64,000 nt of DNA from PALSA-926 sp964476835 (GCA_964476835.1 CAYZCE010000001.1:1-64000), one strand, 5' to 3'. Shown: positions 48,930-58,942, counted from the first letter of the stretch. Notes: a model not told the origin generated them from the sequence alone. Numbers and translations are program-made.

Positions 48930-51900
48930 ATGACCAAAGCGCATCGCAACTCCAAGGCAGGCGGCTTTGCCGCGGCGTTCTTCCGGCAGGTCCCGGCCGA
49001 GGATGTCGCCGGGTGGAAGCCGCAGGAACTGGAGTCGGTCGCGGAATCGATGCACGGCTGGGCGCTGGTGCGCAAGCCCGGCCACCAGAAGGTGCGGGTC
49101 TTCACGCCCGAGCCGAAGCTGAACGGCTTCTCCCACCACCACACCGTGATCGAGATCGTCAACGACGACATGTCGTTCATCATCGATTCCATCTCGGCCG
49201 AACTGGCTGCGCGCGGCCTGGCGATTGAGGTCCTGTTCCACCCCATCCTGACCGTGATGCGCGACGGCGCGGGCAAGCTGGCTGCGAAGGGCGCGGAGCT
49301 GGTTGAATCCCACGTCTTCATCCGCCTCGAGCAGCTGCTCTCCGACGCGGACGCCGCATCGCTGGCGGATCGCCTCTATTCCATCCTCGACGACGTGCGC
49401 GCCGCGACCGGCGACTGGCACGCGATGCTGGAAAAAGTCGGGCAGGTGATCGCCGCGCAGGACGACAAGAACGCCGAGGCGCGCGACTTCCTGGTCTACA
49501 TCCAGAAGAACAACTTCACCTTCCTCGGCTACCGCGCGTTCCGCTTCACCGAGAACGGCAAGACCCAGTCGCGCCCCGCGCCCGGCTCCGACCTCGGCAT
49601 CATGCGCAACAACAAGACGCTCTATTTCGGCCACGGCGCCGACAGCCCCGAAGTGCGCGCGCTCAAGGGCGCGGCCGGCCCGGTGATGATCTGCAAGCTG
49701 ATCGACAAATACTCCACCGTGCACCGCCGCGTGCCGCTGGACGCGGTCGTGGTCAAGATGACCGACAAGCAGGGCAATCTCGCCGGCATGCATCTGTTCC
49801 TCGGCCTGTTCACCTCCAGCACCTATTCCTGCCGCACCGCCGACGTGCCGCTGGTGCGCGCCAAGGTGGCCGGGACGATCCACCGTGCGGGCTTTGCCGC
49901 CGGCACGCACGACCGCACCGCGCTCGAGCATATCCTCGAGAAGATGCCACGCGACGAGCTGTTCCAGGTCACGGAAGACGAGCTTTCCACCATCGCGCTG
50001 GGCATCCTGCGCCTGCAATCCAAGCAGCGTGTGGCGCTGTTCACGCATATGGACCCGATGCGGCAATACATGTCGTGCCTCGTCTACGTGCCGCGCGACC
50101 GCTACAACACCAAGTTCCGCAGCGACGCCGCGGCCATCCTCGAGGCCGCGCTGCAGGGTCGCGTCACCAACCACTTCACCAGCCTCGACGACAGCGCGCT
50201 CGCCCGCGTGCTCTTCACGATCAACCTCGGCGGCAAGCAGCCGAGTGACTTCGACCGCGCCGCGACCGAACGCCAGCTGATCGACATCGGCCGCGAGTGG
50301 GACGAGCGCCTGCGCGAAGTTCTGGTCGACGCCCACGGCAAGCGCGAAGGGCTGGCGCAGGCGCAAACCTACGGCCGCGCCTTCACGACCGCCTACCATG
50401 AATCCATCGACATCAACAACGCGGTGCACGACGTGCGCCGCCTTGAGGCGCTGGGCCATTCCGGCGAGGCGATCGCGGTCGACCTCTACCGCCTGACCGA
50501 CGCGGCGGCGGGTACCGCGCGCCTCAAGGTCTACCACAGCGGCAACCCCGTGCCTCTCTCGGCGATCATGCCGGTGCTGGAGAACATGGGCCTCAAGTGC
50601 ATCTCGGAAATGCCGTATGAAGTGCGCCCGCAAGGCGCCGCGTCGTCGGTGTGGATCCACGATTTCGCGCTCGACGGCGCCGAGGGCATCGACCTCGACA
50701 CGGTCAAGAAGAACTTCGAGGAAGCCTTCCTGCAGGTATGGAAGGAACGCGCCGAGAACGACGGCCTCAACCAGCTCGTCCTGCGCGCCAACCTGACGTG
50801 GCGCGAAGTCATGATCCTGCGCACCTACAGCAGCTTCATGCGCCAGGCGCGCTTCCCGTTCAGCCGCACGTATGTGGAGCAGGTCCTTGGCCTTTATCCG
50901 CAGATCGCGGCCGAACTGGTGAAGCTGTTCAAGGACATGCACGACCCTGCCGCCAAGACCAAGGAGCGCGGGAAGGCATCGGGCGCCAGGATCATCGAGA
51001 TGCTGCAATCCGTGCAGAAGCTCGACCACGACCGCATCCTGCGCGGCTTCAAGATGCTGATCGAGAAGACGCTGCGCACCAGCTATTTCCAAGTGGACGC
51101 CGACGGCCACCCCAAGACGTCGCTGGCGGTCAAGCTCGACAGCAAGAACATCACGGACCTGCCGCTGCCGCGCCCCTACGTTGAAATCTTCGTTTATTCC
51201 ACCCGCGTCGAGGCCGTGCACCTGCGCGGCGGCGAAATCGCGCGCGGCGGCATCCGCTGGTCCGACCGCGCCGACGACTTCCGCACCGAAGTCCTCAGCC
51301 TGATGAAGTCGCAGATGGTCAAGAACACCGTCATCGTGCCGGTTGGCGCGAAGGGCGGCTTCATCGTCAAGCAGCCGCCCAAGACCGGCGGGCGCGAGGC
51401 GTACCAGAAGGAAGGCGTCGAGTGCTATAAAATCTTCGTCTCCGCGCTGCTCGACATCACCGACAACAACGTCGGCGGCAAGGTCGTGCGCCCGAAGAAC
51501 GTCGTGTGCCATGACGGCATCGACCCCTACCTTGTCGTCGCCGCCGACAAGGGCACGGCGACCTTCTCCGACATCGCCAACGAGATCTCGCGCAAGGCGG
51601 ATTTCTGGCTGCAGGACGCCTTCGCCTCGGGCGGCTCTGCCGGTTACGACCACAAGGCAATCGGCATCACCGCGCGCGGCGGGTGGGAATCCGTCAAGCG
51701 CCACTTCCGCGAGATGGACAAGGACATCCAGAAGGAACCCTTCACGCTGGTCGGCGTCGGCGACATGGCCGGCGACGTCTTCGGCAACGCGATGCTGCTC
51801 TCCAAGCAGATGAAGCTGGTCGGCGCCTTCAACCACGTGCACATCTTCTGCGATCCCGAGCCGGATATTGCGGCGAGCTTCGCCGAACGCGCGCGCATGT

Positions 51901-53636
51901 TCAAGGAACGCTTGGGCTGGGACGCTTACGATAAGTCGAAACTCTCGGCGGGCGGCATGATCTATGAGCGCTCGGCCAAGACGTTGAAGCTGACGCCGCA
52001 GATCAAGAAGTGCTTCGGCATCGACGAGAGCGAAGTGACGCCGGACGAACTCATGCGCGCCATTCTGAAGGCGGAGGTCGAGCTTCTCTGGTTCGGCGGC
52101 ATCGGCACCTTCCTGAAATCCTCGCGCCAGAGCAACGCCGATGCGGATGACAAGAGCAACGACAACCTGCGCATCAACGCATCGGAAGTCCGCGCCCTGG
52201 TGATCGGCGAGGGCGCCAACCTCGGCTGCACGCAGCTGGCCCGCGTCGAATACGCGCGCCGCGGCGGACGCATCAACACCGACTTCGTCGACAACTCGGG
52301 CGGCGTCGACTGCTCCGACCACGAAGTCAACATCAAGATCCTGCTCGCCGACGTGCGCGCGCGGGGCAAGATGACGCTGCCTGCCCGCAACAAGCTGCTC
52401 GAGCAGATGACCGACGACGTGGCGGCGCTCGTGCTGCGCGACAACTACCAGCAGACGCAGGCGCTAAGCCTACTCGAATACCGCGCGAAATCCGAACTGG
52501 GCGTCTATGCCGAGTTCATCCGCGATCTCGAGAAGGCGGGCCTCATCAACCGCCAGCTCGAAGGACTGCCGGACGAGGAGACGCTCACGCGCCTCGGCCG
52601 CGACGGCATCGGCCTGACGCGGCCGGAGCTGTCCGTGCTGCTCGCCTACGCCAAGATGACGCTGTACACCCAGCTGCTGAAGTCGTCGATCCCCGACGAC
52701 CCGGCGCTGGAGCGTCTGCTGTTCGACTACTTCCCGGCCCGCCTGCACAAGTACGACGCCGAGATCCGCGCGCACAAGCTGAAGCGCGAGATCATCGCGA
52801 CGCAGGTCGTCAATACCCTCGTCAACCGCATGGGCCCCGTCTTCGTCCGCACCCGTGTGCTGAAGACCGGCGCCTCGGCGGAAGAGGTCATCAAGGCCTT
52901 CATGATCGTCGTCGACGCCTTCGGCATCGAAGAGGCATGGGCAGCGGTCGAGGCGCTGGACAACAAGGTGCCGGGCCGCGTGCAGATGGCGGCCTTGTTC
53001 GAGGTCTCGCAGATGGTCAAGCGCGGCGTTACGTGGTTCCTGCGCTTCGGCCGCTCGGGCGGATTGCGCATCGAGGCGGAGATCGACACCTTCAAGCCGG
53101 GGATCGAGACGCTCAAGAAGGGTCTCGGCCGCGCACTGTCCGACGTCGCGCGCGAGGAGTTGAAGAAGACGGAAGCCAAGCTGGCCGAACGCGGCATGCC
53201 GCAGGCGCTGGCCGCCGAGATTTCGGTGCTGGGTTTGCTGTCTTCCGCGAACGACATCATCAGCATCTCGCGCCACGTGAAGGGCGACCTTGGCGCCATC
53301 ACCACCGCGTATTTCCTGACGGGCGACAAGCTCGGCCTGGACTGGCTGCGGCGGCAGGCGTCGCAACTGACGCCGGAAAACTCGTGGGCTGCGCGCGCGA
53401 TCAGCGGGCTGCTTGACGACTTCTATGCGCATCAGGCCGCACTGACCGAGGCGATCCTGCGCCATGCCAAGAAGGGCAAGCAGAATGCCATCGAGGACTG
53501 GTTCCGCGCGCATGAAGATCAAGTCGCAAAGGTCCTGCAACTGGTGGCCGAGATGAAGGCGGAAGCGGCGGTGAAGCTGGAAATGCTCACGCTGGTCAGC
53601 CAGCGCGTCGGCCAGCTCGTCGATCAGGTGCGTTAA
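48930..53636 (+). CDS. gdhB: NAD-specific glutamate dehydrogenase, large (1,568 residues)
   Basis: This is the large NAD-dependent glutamate dehydrogenase, which deaminates glutamate to 2-oxoglutarate and is mainly catabolic. It is far larger than the usual 450-residue enzymes. The N-terminal part holds ACT-like regulatory domains (DDMSFIIDSISAELAARG, FLGYRAFRF). The catalytic domain lies between about 700 and 1,200 (RGGEIARGGIRWSDRADDFRTE at 768-789, KNTVIVPVGAKGGF, VGDMAGDVFGNAML, GGIGTFLKSS). A long helical C-terminal region follows. The 3' end overlaps ubiA by four bases on the other strand. Confidence 0.95.
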   Translation: MTKAHRNSKAGGFAAAFFRQVPAEDVAGWKPQELESVAESMHGWALVRKPGHQKVRVFTPEPKLNGFSHHHTVIEIVNDDMSFIIDSISAELAARGLAIEVLFHPILTVMRDGAGKLAAKGAELVESHVFIRLEQLLSDADAASLADRLYSILDDVRAATGDWHAMLEKVGQVIAAQDDKNAEARDFLVYIQKNNFTFLGYRAFRFTENGKTQSRPAPGSDLGIMRNNKTLYFGHGADSPEVRALKGAAGPVMICKLIDKYSTVHRRVPLDAVVVKMTDKQGNLAGMHLFLGLFTSSTYSCRTADVPLVRAKVAGTIHRAGFAAGTHDRTALEHILEKMPRDELFQVTEDELSTIALGILRLQSKQRVALFTHMDPMRQYMSCLVYVPRDRYNTKFRSDAAAILEAALQGRVTNHFTSLDDSALARVLFTINLGGKQPSDFDRAATERQLIDIGREWDERLREVLVDAHGKREGLAQAQTYGRAFTTAYHESIDINNAVHDVRRLEALGHSGEAIAVDLYRLTDAAAGTARLKVYHSGNPVPLSAIMPVLENMGLKCISEMPYEVRPQGAASSVWIHDFALDGAEGIDLDTVKKNFEEAFLQVWKERAENDGLNQLVLRANLTWREVMILRTYSSFMRQARFPFSRTYVEQVLGLYPQIAAELVKLFKDMHDPAAKTKERGKASGARIIEMLQSVQKLDHDRILRGFKMLIEKTLRTSYFQVDADGHPKTSLAVKLDSKNITDLPLPRPYVEIFVYSTRVEAVHLRGGEIARGGIRWSDRADDFRTEVLSLMKSQMVKNTVIVPVGAKGGFIVKQPPKTGGREAYQKEGVECYKIFVSALLDITDNNVGGKVVRPKNVVCHDGIDPYLVVAADKGTATFSDIANEISRKADFWLQDAFASGGSAGYDHKAIGITARGGWESVKRHFREMDKDIQKEPFTLVGVGDMAGDVFGNAMLLSKQMKLVGAFNHVHIFCDPEPDIAASFAERARMFKERLGWDAYDKSKLSAGGMIYERSAKTLKLTPQIKKCFGIDESEVTPDELMRAILKAEVELLWFGGIGTFLKSSRQSNADADDKSNDNLRINASEVRALVIGEGANLGCTQLARVEYARRGGRINTDFVDNSGGVDCSDHEVNIKILLADVRARGKMTLPARNKLLEQMTDDVAALVLRDNYQQTQALSLLEYRAKSELGVYAEFIRDLEKAGLINRQLEGLPDEETLTRLGRDGIGLTRPELSVLLAYAKMTLYTQLLKSSIPDDPALERLLFDYFPARLHKYDAEIRAHKLKREIIATQVVNTLVNRMGPVFVRTRVLKTGASAEEVIKAFMIVVDAFGIEEAWAAVEALDNKVPGRVQMAALFEVSQMVKRGVTWFLRFGRSGGLRIEAEIDTFKPGIETLKKGLGRALSDVAREELKKTEAKLAERGMPQALAAEISVLGLLSSANDIISISRHVKGDLGAITTAYFLTGDKLGLDWLRRQASQLTPENSWAARAISGLLDDFYAHQAALTEAILRHAKKGKQNAIEDWFRAHEDQVAKVLQLVAEMKAEAAVKLEMLTLVSQRVGQLVDQVR

Positions 53637-54538
53637 AGCGCCAGCAGCGCCAACACCAGCCAGCCGTAGATGCGGTTGGAGCGAAAGATCTTCAGGCTCG
53701 ACGCCGCATCGTCCATCTTCCAGGTCGTGACCTGCCAGATCAGGTGCAGCAGCGGCAGCAGCGCCAGCCATGGCGTCAGCGCGTGCCATCCGAACGCGAT
53801 CTTGGACAGGAGCGTCAGCGCCAGCGCGGCGGCGTAGAACAGCGCCACATACCAGCGGCTGCGGTCGCCGAACAGTCGCGCGGTGGAGCGCACGCCGACC
53901 AGCGCGTCGTCGTCCTTGTCCTGATGGGCGTAGATGGTGTCGTAGCCGAGCGTCCAGAAGATTCCGCCCGCGTAAAGCAGTAGCCCGCCCATCCCGATCG
54001 ACCCCGTCGCCGCTGCCCAGCCGAGCAACGCGCCCCAGTTGAAGGTGAAGCCGAGGAACAGTTGCGGCCACCATGTGACGCGCTTCATGGCGGGATAAAT
54101 GGCGACGGGAACAAGTGCCATAAACCCGAGTACGATGGCCGTCATCGGCATCAGCAGCAGGATGCCGAGGCTGGCGGTCAGCAGCAGGAACAGGAAGACC
54201 AGCGCCCCGAAGACGCCAGCCTCGCCCGAAGCCAGCGGGCGGCTTTGGGTGCGCTCGACCTTGGCGTCGAGCTTGCGGTCCCAGAGGTCGTTGACCACGC
54301 AGCCCGCCCCGCGCATGAGCACGGCGCCGGGCACGCAGAGGGCGGCCATGACCCAGGCATGCAGCCCCATATGGAAGATGCCGCCCTGCGACAGCACGAT
54401 CGCCCACCAGCAGGGGAACAGCAGCAGCCACGTCCCGATCGGCCGGTCTAGCCGCGCCAGCTTGATATAGGGGTGCATCCAAGCTGGGGTGGCCCGGAAC
54501 AGGGGCTGGTCGAGGTTGATGTCGGTGGCCATATTCAT
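53633..54538 (-). CDS. ubiA: 4-hydroxybenzoate polyprenyltransferase
   Basis: This membrane enzyme attaches the polyprenyl tail to 4-hydroxybenzoate in ubiquinone synthesis, matching the quinone need of complex I. The 301 residues have about eight to nine helices. The two aspartate-rich magnesium-prenyl-diphosphate motifs are GCVVNDLWDRKLDAKV and YDTIYAHQDKDDD. An ATG two codons later is also possible. It is divergent from rsmE. Confidence 0.94.
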   Translation of the reverse strand: MNMATDINLDQPLFRATPAWMHPYIKLARLDRPIGTWLLLFPCWWAIVLSQGGIFHMGLHAWVMAALCVPGAVLMRGAGCVVNDLWDRKLDAKVERTQSRPLASGEAGVFGALVFLFLLLTASLGILLLMPMTAIVLGFMALVPVAIYPAMKRVTWWPQLFLGFTFNWGALLGWAAATGSIGMGGLLLYAGGIFWTLGYDTIYAHQDKDDDALVGVRSTARLFGDRSRWYVALFYAAALALTLLSKIAFGWHALTPWLALLPLLHLIWQVTTWKMDDAASSLKIFRSNRIYGWLVLALLAL

Positions 54539-54638
54539 ACCCTTGATTTCGGATCATCTTATGCCAGAGCCGCCGCCCGGCTGCAACTGCGCAGGAGAGG
54601 GCTTCCGTTTTATGGTTTTCTGCCCTATGCTCTGGCCG

Positions 54639-55379
54639 ATGGTGTCCCAAGACCAATATAAGCGGCTGACCCGCCTGTGCCTCCCCGACGCCGGTTTCGC
54701 GGCGGGCGAAAGTTTTGCGCTGTCAGAAGGTCAGGCACATTATTTGAGAAACGTGATGAGGAAGGCCGAAGGCGAGCAGTTGCGCGTCTTCAACGCGCAG
54801 GACGGCGACTGGCTGGCGACGATCAGCGAACTGAACAAAAAGAGTGCGATCGTGACGCTGGTTGAGAAACTGCTTGAACAGGTTTCCAGCCCGGACGTCA
54901 CCGTCATCGCCTCGCCGGTCAAGAAGGAAGCCTTTGACCTGATGGTTGAAAAGTCGTGCGAACTGGGCGCGCGTGCCTTCGTGCCGGTGACCTGCGACCA
55001 TACCGTCGTCCACAAGATCAACCAAGAGCGCCTGCAGGCCATCGCGGTCGAGGCGGCGGAGCAGTGCGAGCGCCTCGACGTCATGCAGGTCACGCCATTG
55101 CACTCGCTCAAAGAATATTTAAATTCAAAAGATTGTGACCGTGATTTCATCTTTTGCATTGAACGTAAAGACGCCGCACCCATCGCCGCCGTCGCGCAGA
55201 AACTGGCCGGCAAGCCGCTGGCCATCCTGATCGGGCCAGAGGGTGGTTTTTCGGAAGCCGAAGCGGCGATGATCGCGGCGCATCCGCGCGCGCATCCGGC
55301 CTCGCTCGGCAAGCGCATCCTCAAGGCGGAGACGGCCTTGATCGCGGCGCTCGCCGTCGTCCAGCTGCGGGGCGGCTGA
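54639..55379 (+). CDS. rsmE: 16S rRNA m3U1498 methyltransferase
   Basis: This SPOUT-class enzyme methylates U1498 of 16S rRNA at N3. It has about 246 residues, with an N-terminal PUA-like part (LSEGQAHYLRNVMRKAEGEQLRVFN) and a C-terminal knot with LIGPEGGFSEAE and SLGKRILKAETA. The start is uncertain: ATGs at 54612 and 54627 and a GTG at 54642 are also in frame. The ATG at 54639 best fits the family's N terminus. The stop overlaps the gshA ATG (TGATG), a conserved pairing in alphaproteobacteria. Confidence 0.9.
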   Translation: MVSQDQYKRLTRLCLPDAGFAAGESFALSEGQAHYLRNVMRKAEGEQLRVFNAQDGDWLATISELNKKSAIVTLVEKLLEQVSSPDVTVIASPVKKEAFDLMVEKSCELGARAFVPVTCDHTVVHKINQERLQAIAVEAAEQCERLDVMQVTPLHSLKEYLNSKDCDRDFIFCIERKDAAPIAAVAQKLAGKPLAILIGPEGGFSEAEAAMIAAHPRAHPASLGKRILKAETALIAALAVVQLRGG

Positions 55380-56791
55380 TGTCCAACCAGAGCCATTCGG
55401 GCGCGGCCGCGATTTGCGGTAAGCAAGAACTGGTCGCATGGTTCGAGAAAAGCTGCCTGCCCATCGCCGAGCAACTCGTCGGCGTCGAGCACGAGAAGCC
55501 GCCTTTTTATCTGGATAATGCCAAGCCGGTGCCTTACGCCGGCGCGGACGGCCGCGCGGGCATCCGCGACCTTATGCAGGGGTTGTCGGATGCGGGTGGC
55601 TGGATGGCGTGTCTTGAGCAAGGCAACATCGTCGCCCTGCAAAAAGGTCGCCGCAACTGGACGTTTGAGCCGGGCGGGCAGATGGAGACGGGCGGCGCGC
55701 CGGTCAAGAGCCTGCACCAGGTCGCGGCCGAGACGGACGCCACCATCGCCGAGGCGGTCGCGACGGCGAAAAACCTCGGCATCGGGCTGCTGGCGCTCGG
55801 CTACCATCCCACCCACGGCGGGGCGGACATGCCCTTCATGCCGAAGTCGCGCTTCCTCACGTGGCGCGACTATGTGCAGCGTCGGCGCTTCCCTAACGCG
55901 CTCGAGGGCATGGTCTGCACCTCCACCGTGCAGGTCAACCTCGGCTATGAATCCGAGCGCGACATGGTCGACATGCTGCGCGTGGGGCTGTCTTTGCAGC
56001 CGGTGGCGGTCGCGTTGTTCGCCAATTCGCCGTTCTGCAACGGCGTGCCGAGCGGATTCCAGAGCTACCGCAGCCACGTCATCCACAACTACATGGGCGG
56101 GCGTTTCGGCTTCATGCTGCCGGTTGCGTTCGAGGAGGGCTTCGGCTTTTCCCGCTTCGTCGATTACGCGATGAACGAGATGCCGATGATCGGCATCTAC
56201 AAGGACGACGTCTTCATCGACGCGCAGGGCGGGCGCTTCGCGGATTTCATGCAGGGCAAGCTTGCCGTCTATCCCGGCCACAAGGCCTCGACGGCGGATT
56301 GGGAGAACCACCTCAACACCATCTGGCCGGAAGTGCGCCTGCGCCGCTTCCTCGAGATGCGCGGCGCGGATTCCGGCCCTGCCGAGATGATCAAGGCGCT
56401 GCCGGCGTTCTGGACGGGGCTGCTGTACGACAAGGGCGCGCTGACCGAGGCGGTGGAGATGATCAAGGGCTGGACGCACGAAGACCGCGAATACCTGCGC
56501 GCCACCACGCCGCGCCACGGGTTGCAGACGCCGTTCCGCGGCGGCACGGTCGGCGACATCGCCAAGGCCTGTCTCGCGCTGGCGGAAAAGGGCCTGAAGC
56601 GGCGCGCCTTGCATGACGGCAAGGGACGGGACGAAAGCGTCTATCTGGCGCCCCTGCACGCCATCGCCGAGAGCGGCCGCACCTGGGCGCAGCGCCTCGT
56701 CGAGCGCTTTGACACCGCGTGGAAAGGTGATATAAACAAGCTCTTCGATGAACATGTTTATGAGAACGCGCCTTCGGTGATGGAGACCTGA
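55379..56791 (+). CDS. gshA: Glutamate--cysteine ligase, plant/alphaproteobacterial type
   Basis: This enzyme makes gamma-glutamylcysteine, the first step of glutathione synthesis. The 470-residue protein belongs to the GCS2 type shared by alphaproteobacteria and plants: VGVEHEKPPFYL at 34-45, GGQMETGGAPVKSLHQ, LALGYHPTHGG, CTSTVQVNLGYES and ANSPFCNGVPSGFQSYRS. The start overlaps the rsmE stop by one base, and a small membrane protein gene follows in the same way. Confidence 0.93.
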   Translation: MSNQSHSGAAAICGKQELVAWFEKSCLPIAEQLVGVEHEKPPFYLDNAKPVPYAGADGRAGIRDLMQGLSDAGGWMACLEQGNIVALQKGRRNWTFEPGGQMETGGAPVKSLHQVAAETDATIAEAVATAKNLGIGLLALGYHPTHGGADMPFMPKSRFLTWRDYVQRRRFPNALEGMVCTSTVQVNLGYESERDMVDMLRVGLSLQPVAVALFANSPFCNGVPSGFQSYRSHVIHNYMGGRFGFMLPVAFEEGFGFSRFVDYAMNEMPMIGIYKDDVFIDAQGGRFADFMQGKLAVYPGHKASTADWENHLNTIWPEVRLRRFLEMRGADSGPAEMIKALPAFWTGLLYDKGALTEAVEMIKGWTHEDREYLRATTPRHGLQTPFRGGTVGDIAKACLALAEKGLKRRALHDGKGRDESVYLAPLHAIAESGRTWAQRLVERFDTAWKGDINKLFDEHVYENAPSVMET

Positions 56792-57291
56792 TGTTCGGAC
56801 TTAATAAAAAGACGGAAGCGGAGCGGGAAGTCACGCTCGTATCCTATCGCGCGCGCTTCAATACAGCGCGCGGTCTTGCGGATGCGGACGAACGCAATCT
56901 GGTGCTCAAGAAACTCGACCGCGAGATCGAGCGCGAGGCTGTCAAGCCCCGCCGCACGCGCCTCGGCGTCCTCGCGCGCAAATATGGCTTCGTGATCGGC
57001 ATGCCGCCCGCTGTTGCGGTGACGACGGCGCTGCTGGTGTCGCTGATTGGTTACCCGGCATTCCTGTTCTCGATGACGCTGGCGTGGATTGGCGGCGTGC
57101 GCGCCTTGAACCAGGCCGAACGCCCGCGTGAGAAAATCCCCTACCGCATCTACGAAGCGAAGAAAGAGGCCGAAGCCGCGCCGTTCCGCGCGCTGCAGGC
57201 CGAGATCAAGGCGCAGTTCAACGCGCAATCCGCGAAGGACGATCGCACGGTGCCGCCGCAGACGCCGTCCGCATCGCCGAAGCCGTTCTGA
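56791..57291 (+). CDS. Hypothetical membrane protein after gshA
   Basis: This 166-residue protein is not one I recognise. It has a charged N-terminal third (rich in Arg, Glu and Lys), one hydrophobic hairpin or two helices at about 69-110 (FVIGMPPAVAVTTALLVSLI, then FLFSMTLAWIGGV), and a polar C-terminal tail ending in prolines. It overlaps gshA by one base, so it is co-transcribed, and it converges on the MAPEG gene four bases on. Confidence 0.75.
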   Translation: MFGLNKKTEAEREVTLVSYRARFNTARGLADADERNLVLKKLDREIEREAVKPRRTRLGVLARKYGFVIGMPPAVAVTTALLVSLIGYPAFLFSMTLAWIGGVRALNQAERPREKIPYRIYEAKKEAEAAPFRALQAEIKAQFNAQSAKDDRTVPPQTPSASPKPF

Positions 57292-57295
57292 TTTT

Positions 57296-57706
57296 CTAGA
57301 AGTTCATCCCGAACGCGCCCGCGAAGCAGAGCAGGCTCGCGATCGCAATCTGCGCCCACGTCAGGCGCGTGCCGAGGCGGCGGCCTGTGCCGTTGCCGCT
57401 GGGCTCGTTCAGCCCGTGCAGATGCAGCAGGCGCGCGACGATCAGCAGCAGGCCGAGCAGGTGCAGCAGCGGCTGCGATGTGCCCATGTTTTCCAGCAGC
57501 GCCATCAGGAAGAGGGCGAGCGGCAGGTACTCGATCAGGTTGCCCTGCGCGCGCACGGCCGCGGTAAGCTCGTTGTGGCCGGTATCGCTCATCTTGTGGC
57601 CGCTGTACTTCTTGCGCAGCTTGGTCACGCGCCACGACAGGACGACGAGCATGAGGCCAAAAAATGCGGCATAAAAAGGCGTAATGAAAATCGGCGGATG
57701 GATCAT
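57296..57706 (-). CDS. MAPEG family membrane protein
   Basis: This 136-residue, four-helix protein is of the membrane-associated eicosanoid/glutathione metabolism family. It has the typical RVTKLRKKYSGHK region, RAQGNLIEYLPLALFLMALLE (residues 52-72) with the conserved Asn and Glu, and a final helix. Members include glutathione transferases and peroxidases. Closeness to gshA fits, but no activity can be fixed. Confidence 0.87.
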   Translation of the reverse strand: MIHPPIFITPFYAAFFGLMLVVLSWRVTKLRKKYSGHKMSDTGHNELTAAVRAQGNLIEYLPLALFLMALLENMGTSQPLLHLLGLLLIVARLLHLHGLNEPSGNGTGRRLGTRLTWAQIAIASLLCFAGAFGMNF

Positions 57707-57802
57707 GGCAGCATTTCCCCCTCAGGCTGTTGTCCACGCCTTTTAAAATAGCACGCTATGCGCAAAAGCGCGAAGTTGTTTTGCGGGAGTTGCCAGAAAG
57801 GG

Positions 57803-58912
57803 TCAGGGATTCAGCGCGTCGCGCTTTTTCTGGATGGCCTGACGGTGGGATGCTCTTTCGTACTGGCGGGGATTGATCGGCTTGTTCGCGGCCTTGTCGA
57901 AGCGGCCGAGAAGCTCCTGTTCGTCGAGCAGGCGCGACGGGCTGCGCGCGGCGGAGACGGCGGCGGAAGAGGCGGCGAGAGTGGCGCGGATCTTGTTCCA
58001 GAACGGCCCGGTGAGCTTGGCTGTCGTTTCAGCGGTCTCTTGCGCAGACAGGGAGGTCCTGAGGATGTGTTTGTTGCCGCCCAGGAAAGGCGCGAGGAGG
58101 ATGCGGCAGGTCGTCTTGACGAGGTCCGCCTGCGGGCCTTTGTAGTTCAGCAGCAGTTCGCCGCAGGCCTTGAGGCCGTCGGCCAGCGTCTTTTGATACG
58201 CGGCGGCGGCGGGCGCGAAGGCGTCGCTGGCTTCCTTCAGCGCTTGCGCCGACAGGCCGTTCTTGAGTGCGAGGCGGTAGGCAAGGTTGCCCGTTTCCAC
58301 GGGCGACAATGCCTTGAGGTCGTGATGGCGTGCAAGGTCGCGCAGGGCCAGCAGCGTCGGCACCGCGAAGTGCTGTGTGCTGTCGGAGGCGGGCAGGAAG
58401 ATGAATTCGCGTGCCTGGTTCCAGATGGTCGCCTCAAGCGGCCGCTCGAAATCCGTATACGCATGGCTCATGCGGATGAAGGAGAAAGAATCCGCCACGC
58501 ATTCGCTGAAGTTGTTGTTGTTGCGGTTCATGTCGCCCCCGGGCGCGACGAGGTGACCGAGCTCGTGCTCCATCAGCGCGATGATGTCCCGCTCGCGGCT
58601 CTCGACGGTGCTGGTCATCGTGCGGGCGCGGCTGTTGCGCAGGTAGGCCATGACGTAATAGCCGCTGTCCTTGTCTTTGCTGGCGTAGGCGATGTCGTCG
58701 TTGATGTCGATCGTGCCCTCGACCTCCATCATCAGGTCTTCGGTGGTGTCGTTTTGCGGCCAGCTGCCGAAGAACGTGCCCAGCGGCGCGGCGTAGACGA
58801 GGAACTTGTCCTTCAACGCGGGGAAGTCTTGCACCGCCTTGCACGCGAAGTCGTTGAAAGCCGTGGAGAGACTTTCCTTCCTGTTCGCCTTTTTCTTGGA
58901 CGGTGTGGGCAT
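57803..58912 (-). CDS. Putative HExxH zinc metallopeptidase, FND family member 1
   Basis: This 369-residue cytoplasmic protein is not of a family I know. The N terminus is lysine-rich, then SLSTAFNDFACKAVQDFP (15-31). A possible zincin site is H116-ELG-H120 in ALMEHELGHLV. E137 and D141 follow in NFSECVADSF, giving a gluzincin-like HExxH...ExxxD arrangement. The C-terminal half is helical. It is a clear paralogue of the gene at the window end (63017-64000). The ATG at 58912 lies 24 bases after the predicted transcription start and has an AAGAG ribosome-binding site; an ATG at 58951 would lie upstream of that start point. Confidence 0.72.
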   Translation of the reverse strand: MPTPSKKKANRKESLSTAFNDFACKAVQDFPALKDKFLVYAAPLGTFFGSWPQNDTTEDLMMEVEGTIDINDDIAYASKDKDSGYYVMAYLRNSRARTMTSTVESRERDIIALMEHELGHLVAPGGDMNRNNNNFSECVADSFSFIRMSHAYTDFERPLEATIWNQAREFIFLPASDSTQHFAVPTLLALRDLARHHDLKALSPVETGNLAYRLALKNGLSAQALKEASDAFAPAAAAYQKTLADGLKACGELLLNYKGPQADLVKTTCRILLAPFLGGNKHILRTSLSAQETAETTAKLTGPFWNKIRATLAASSAAVSAARSPSRLLDEQELLGRFDKAANKPINPRQYERASHRQAIQKKRDALNP

Positions 58913-58942
58913 TTCCGGCTCTTGCGAAGTAATGATATTATC

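Noticed and set aside
48888..52322. Open frame of 1,144 codons on the minus strand
   Set aside because: It is exactly antisense to the conserved glutamate dehydrogenase gene. Its composition (rich in Arg, His, Ala, Asp, Val) is typical of the antisense frame of GC-rich codons.
57761..57785. Stem CGCAAAA/TTTTGCG after the 57803 gene
   Set aside because: Seven weak pairs and no T run in the direction of transcription; not a convincing terminator.
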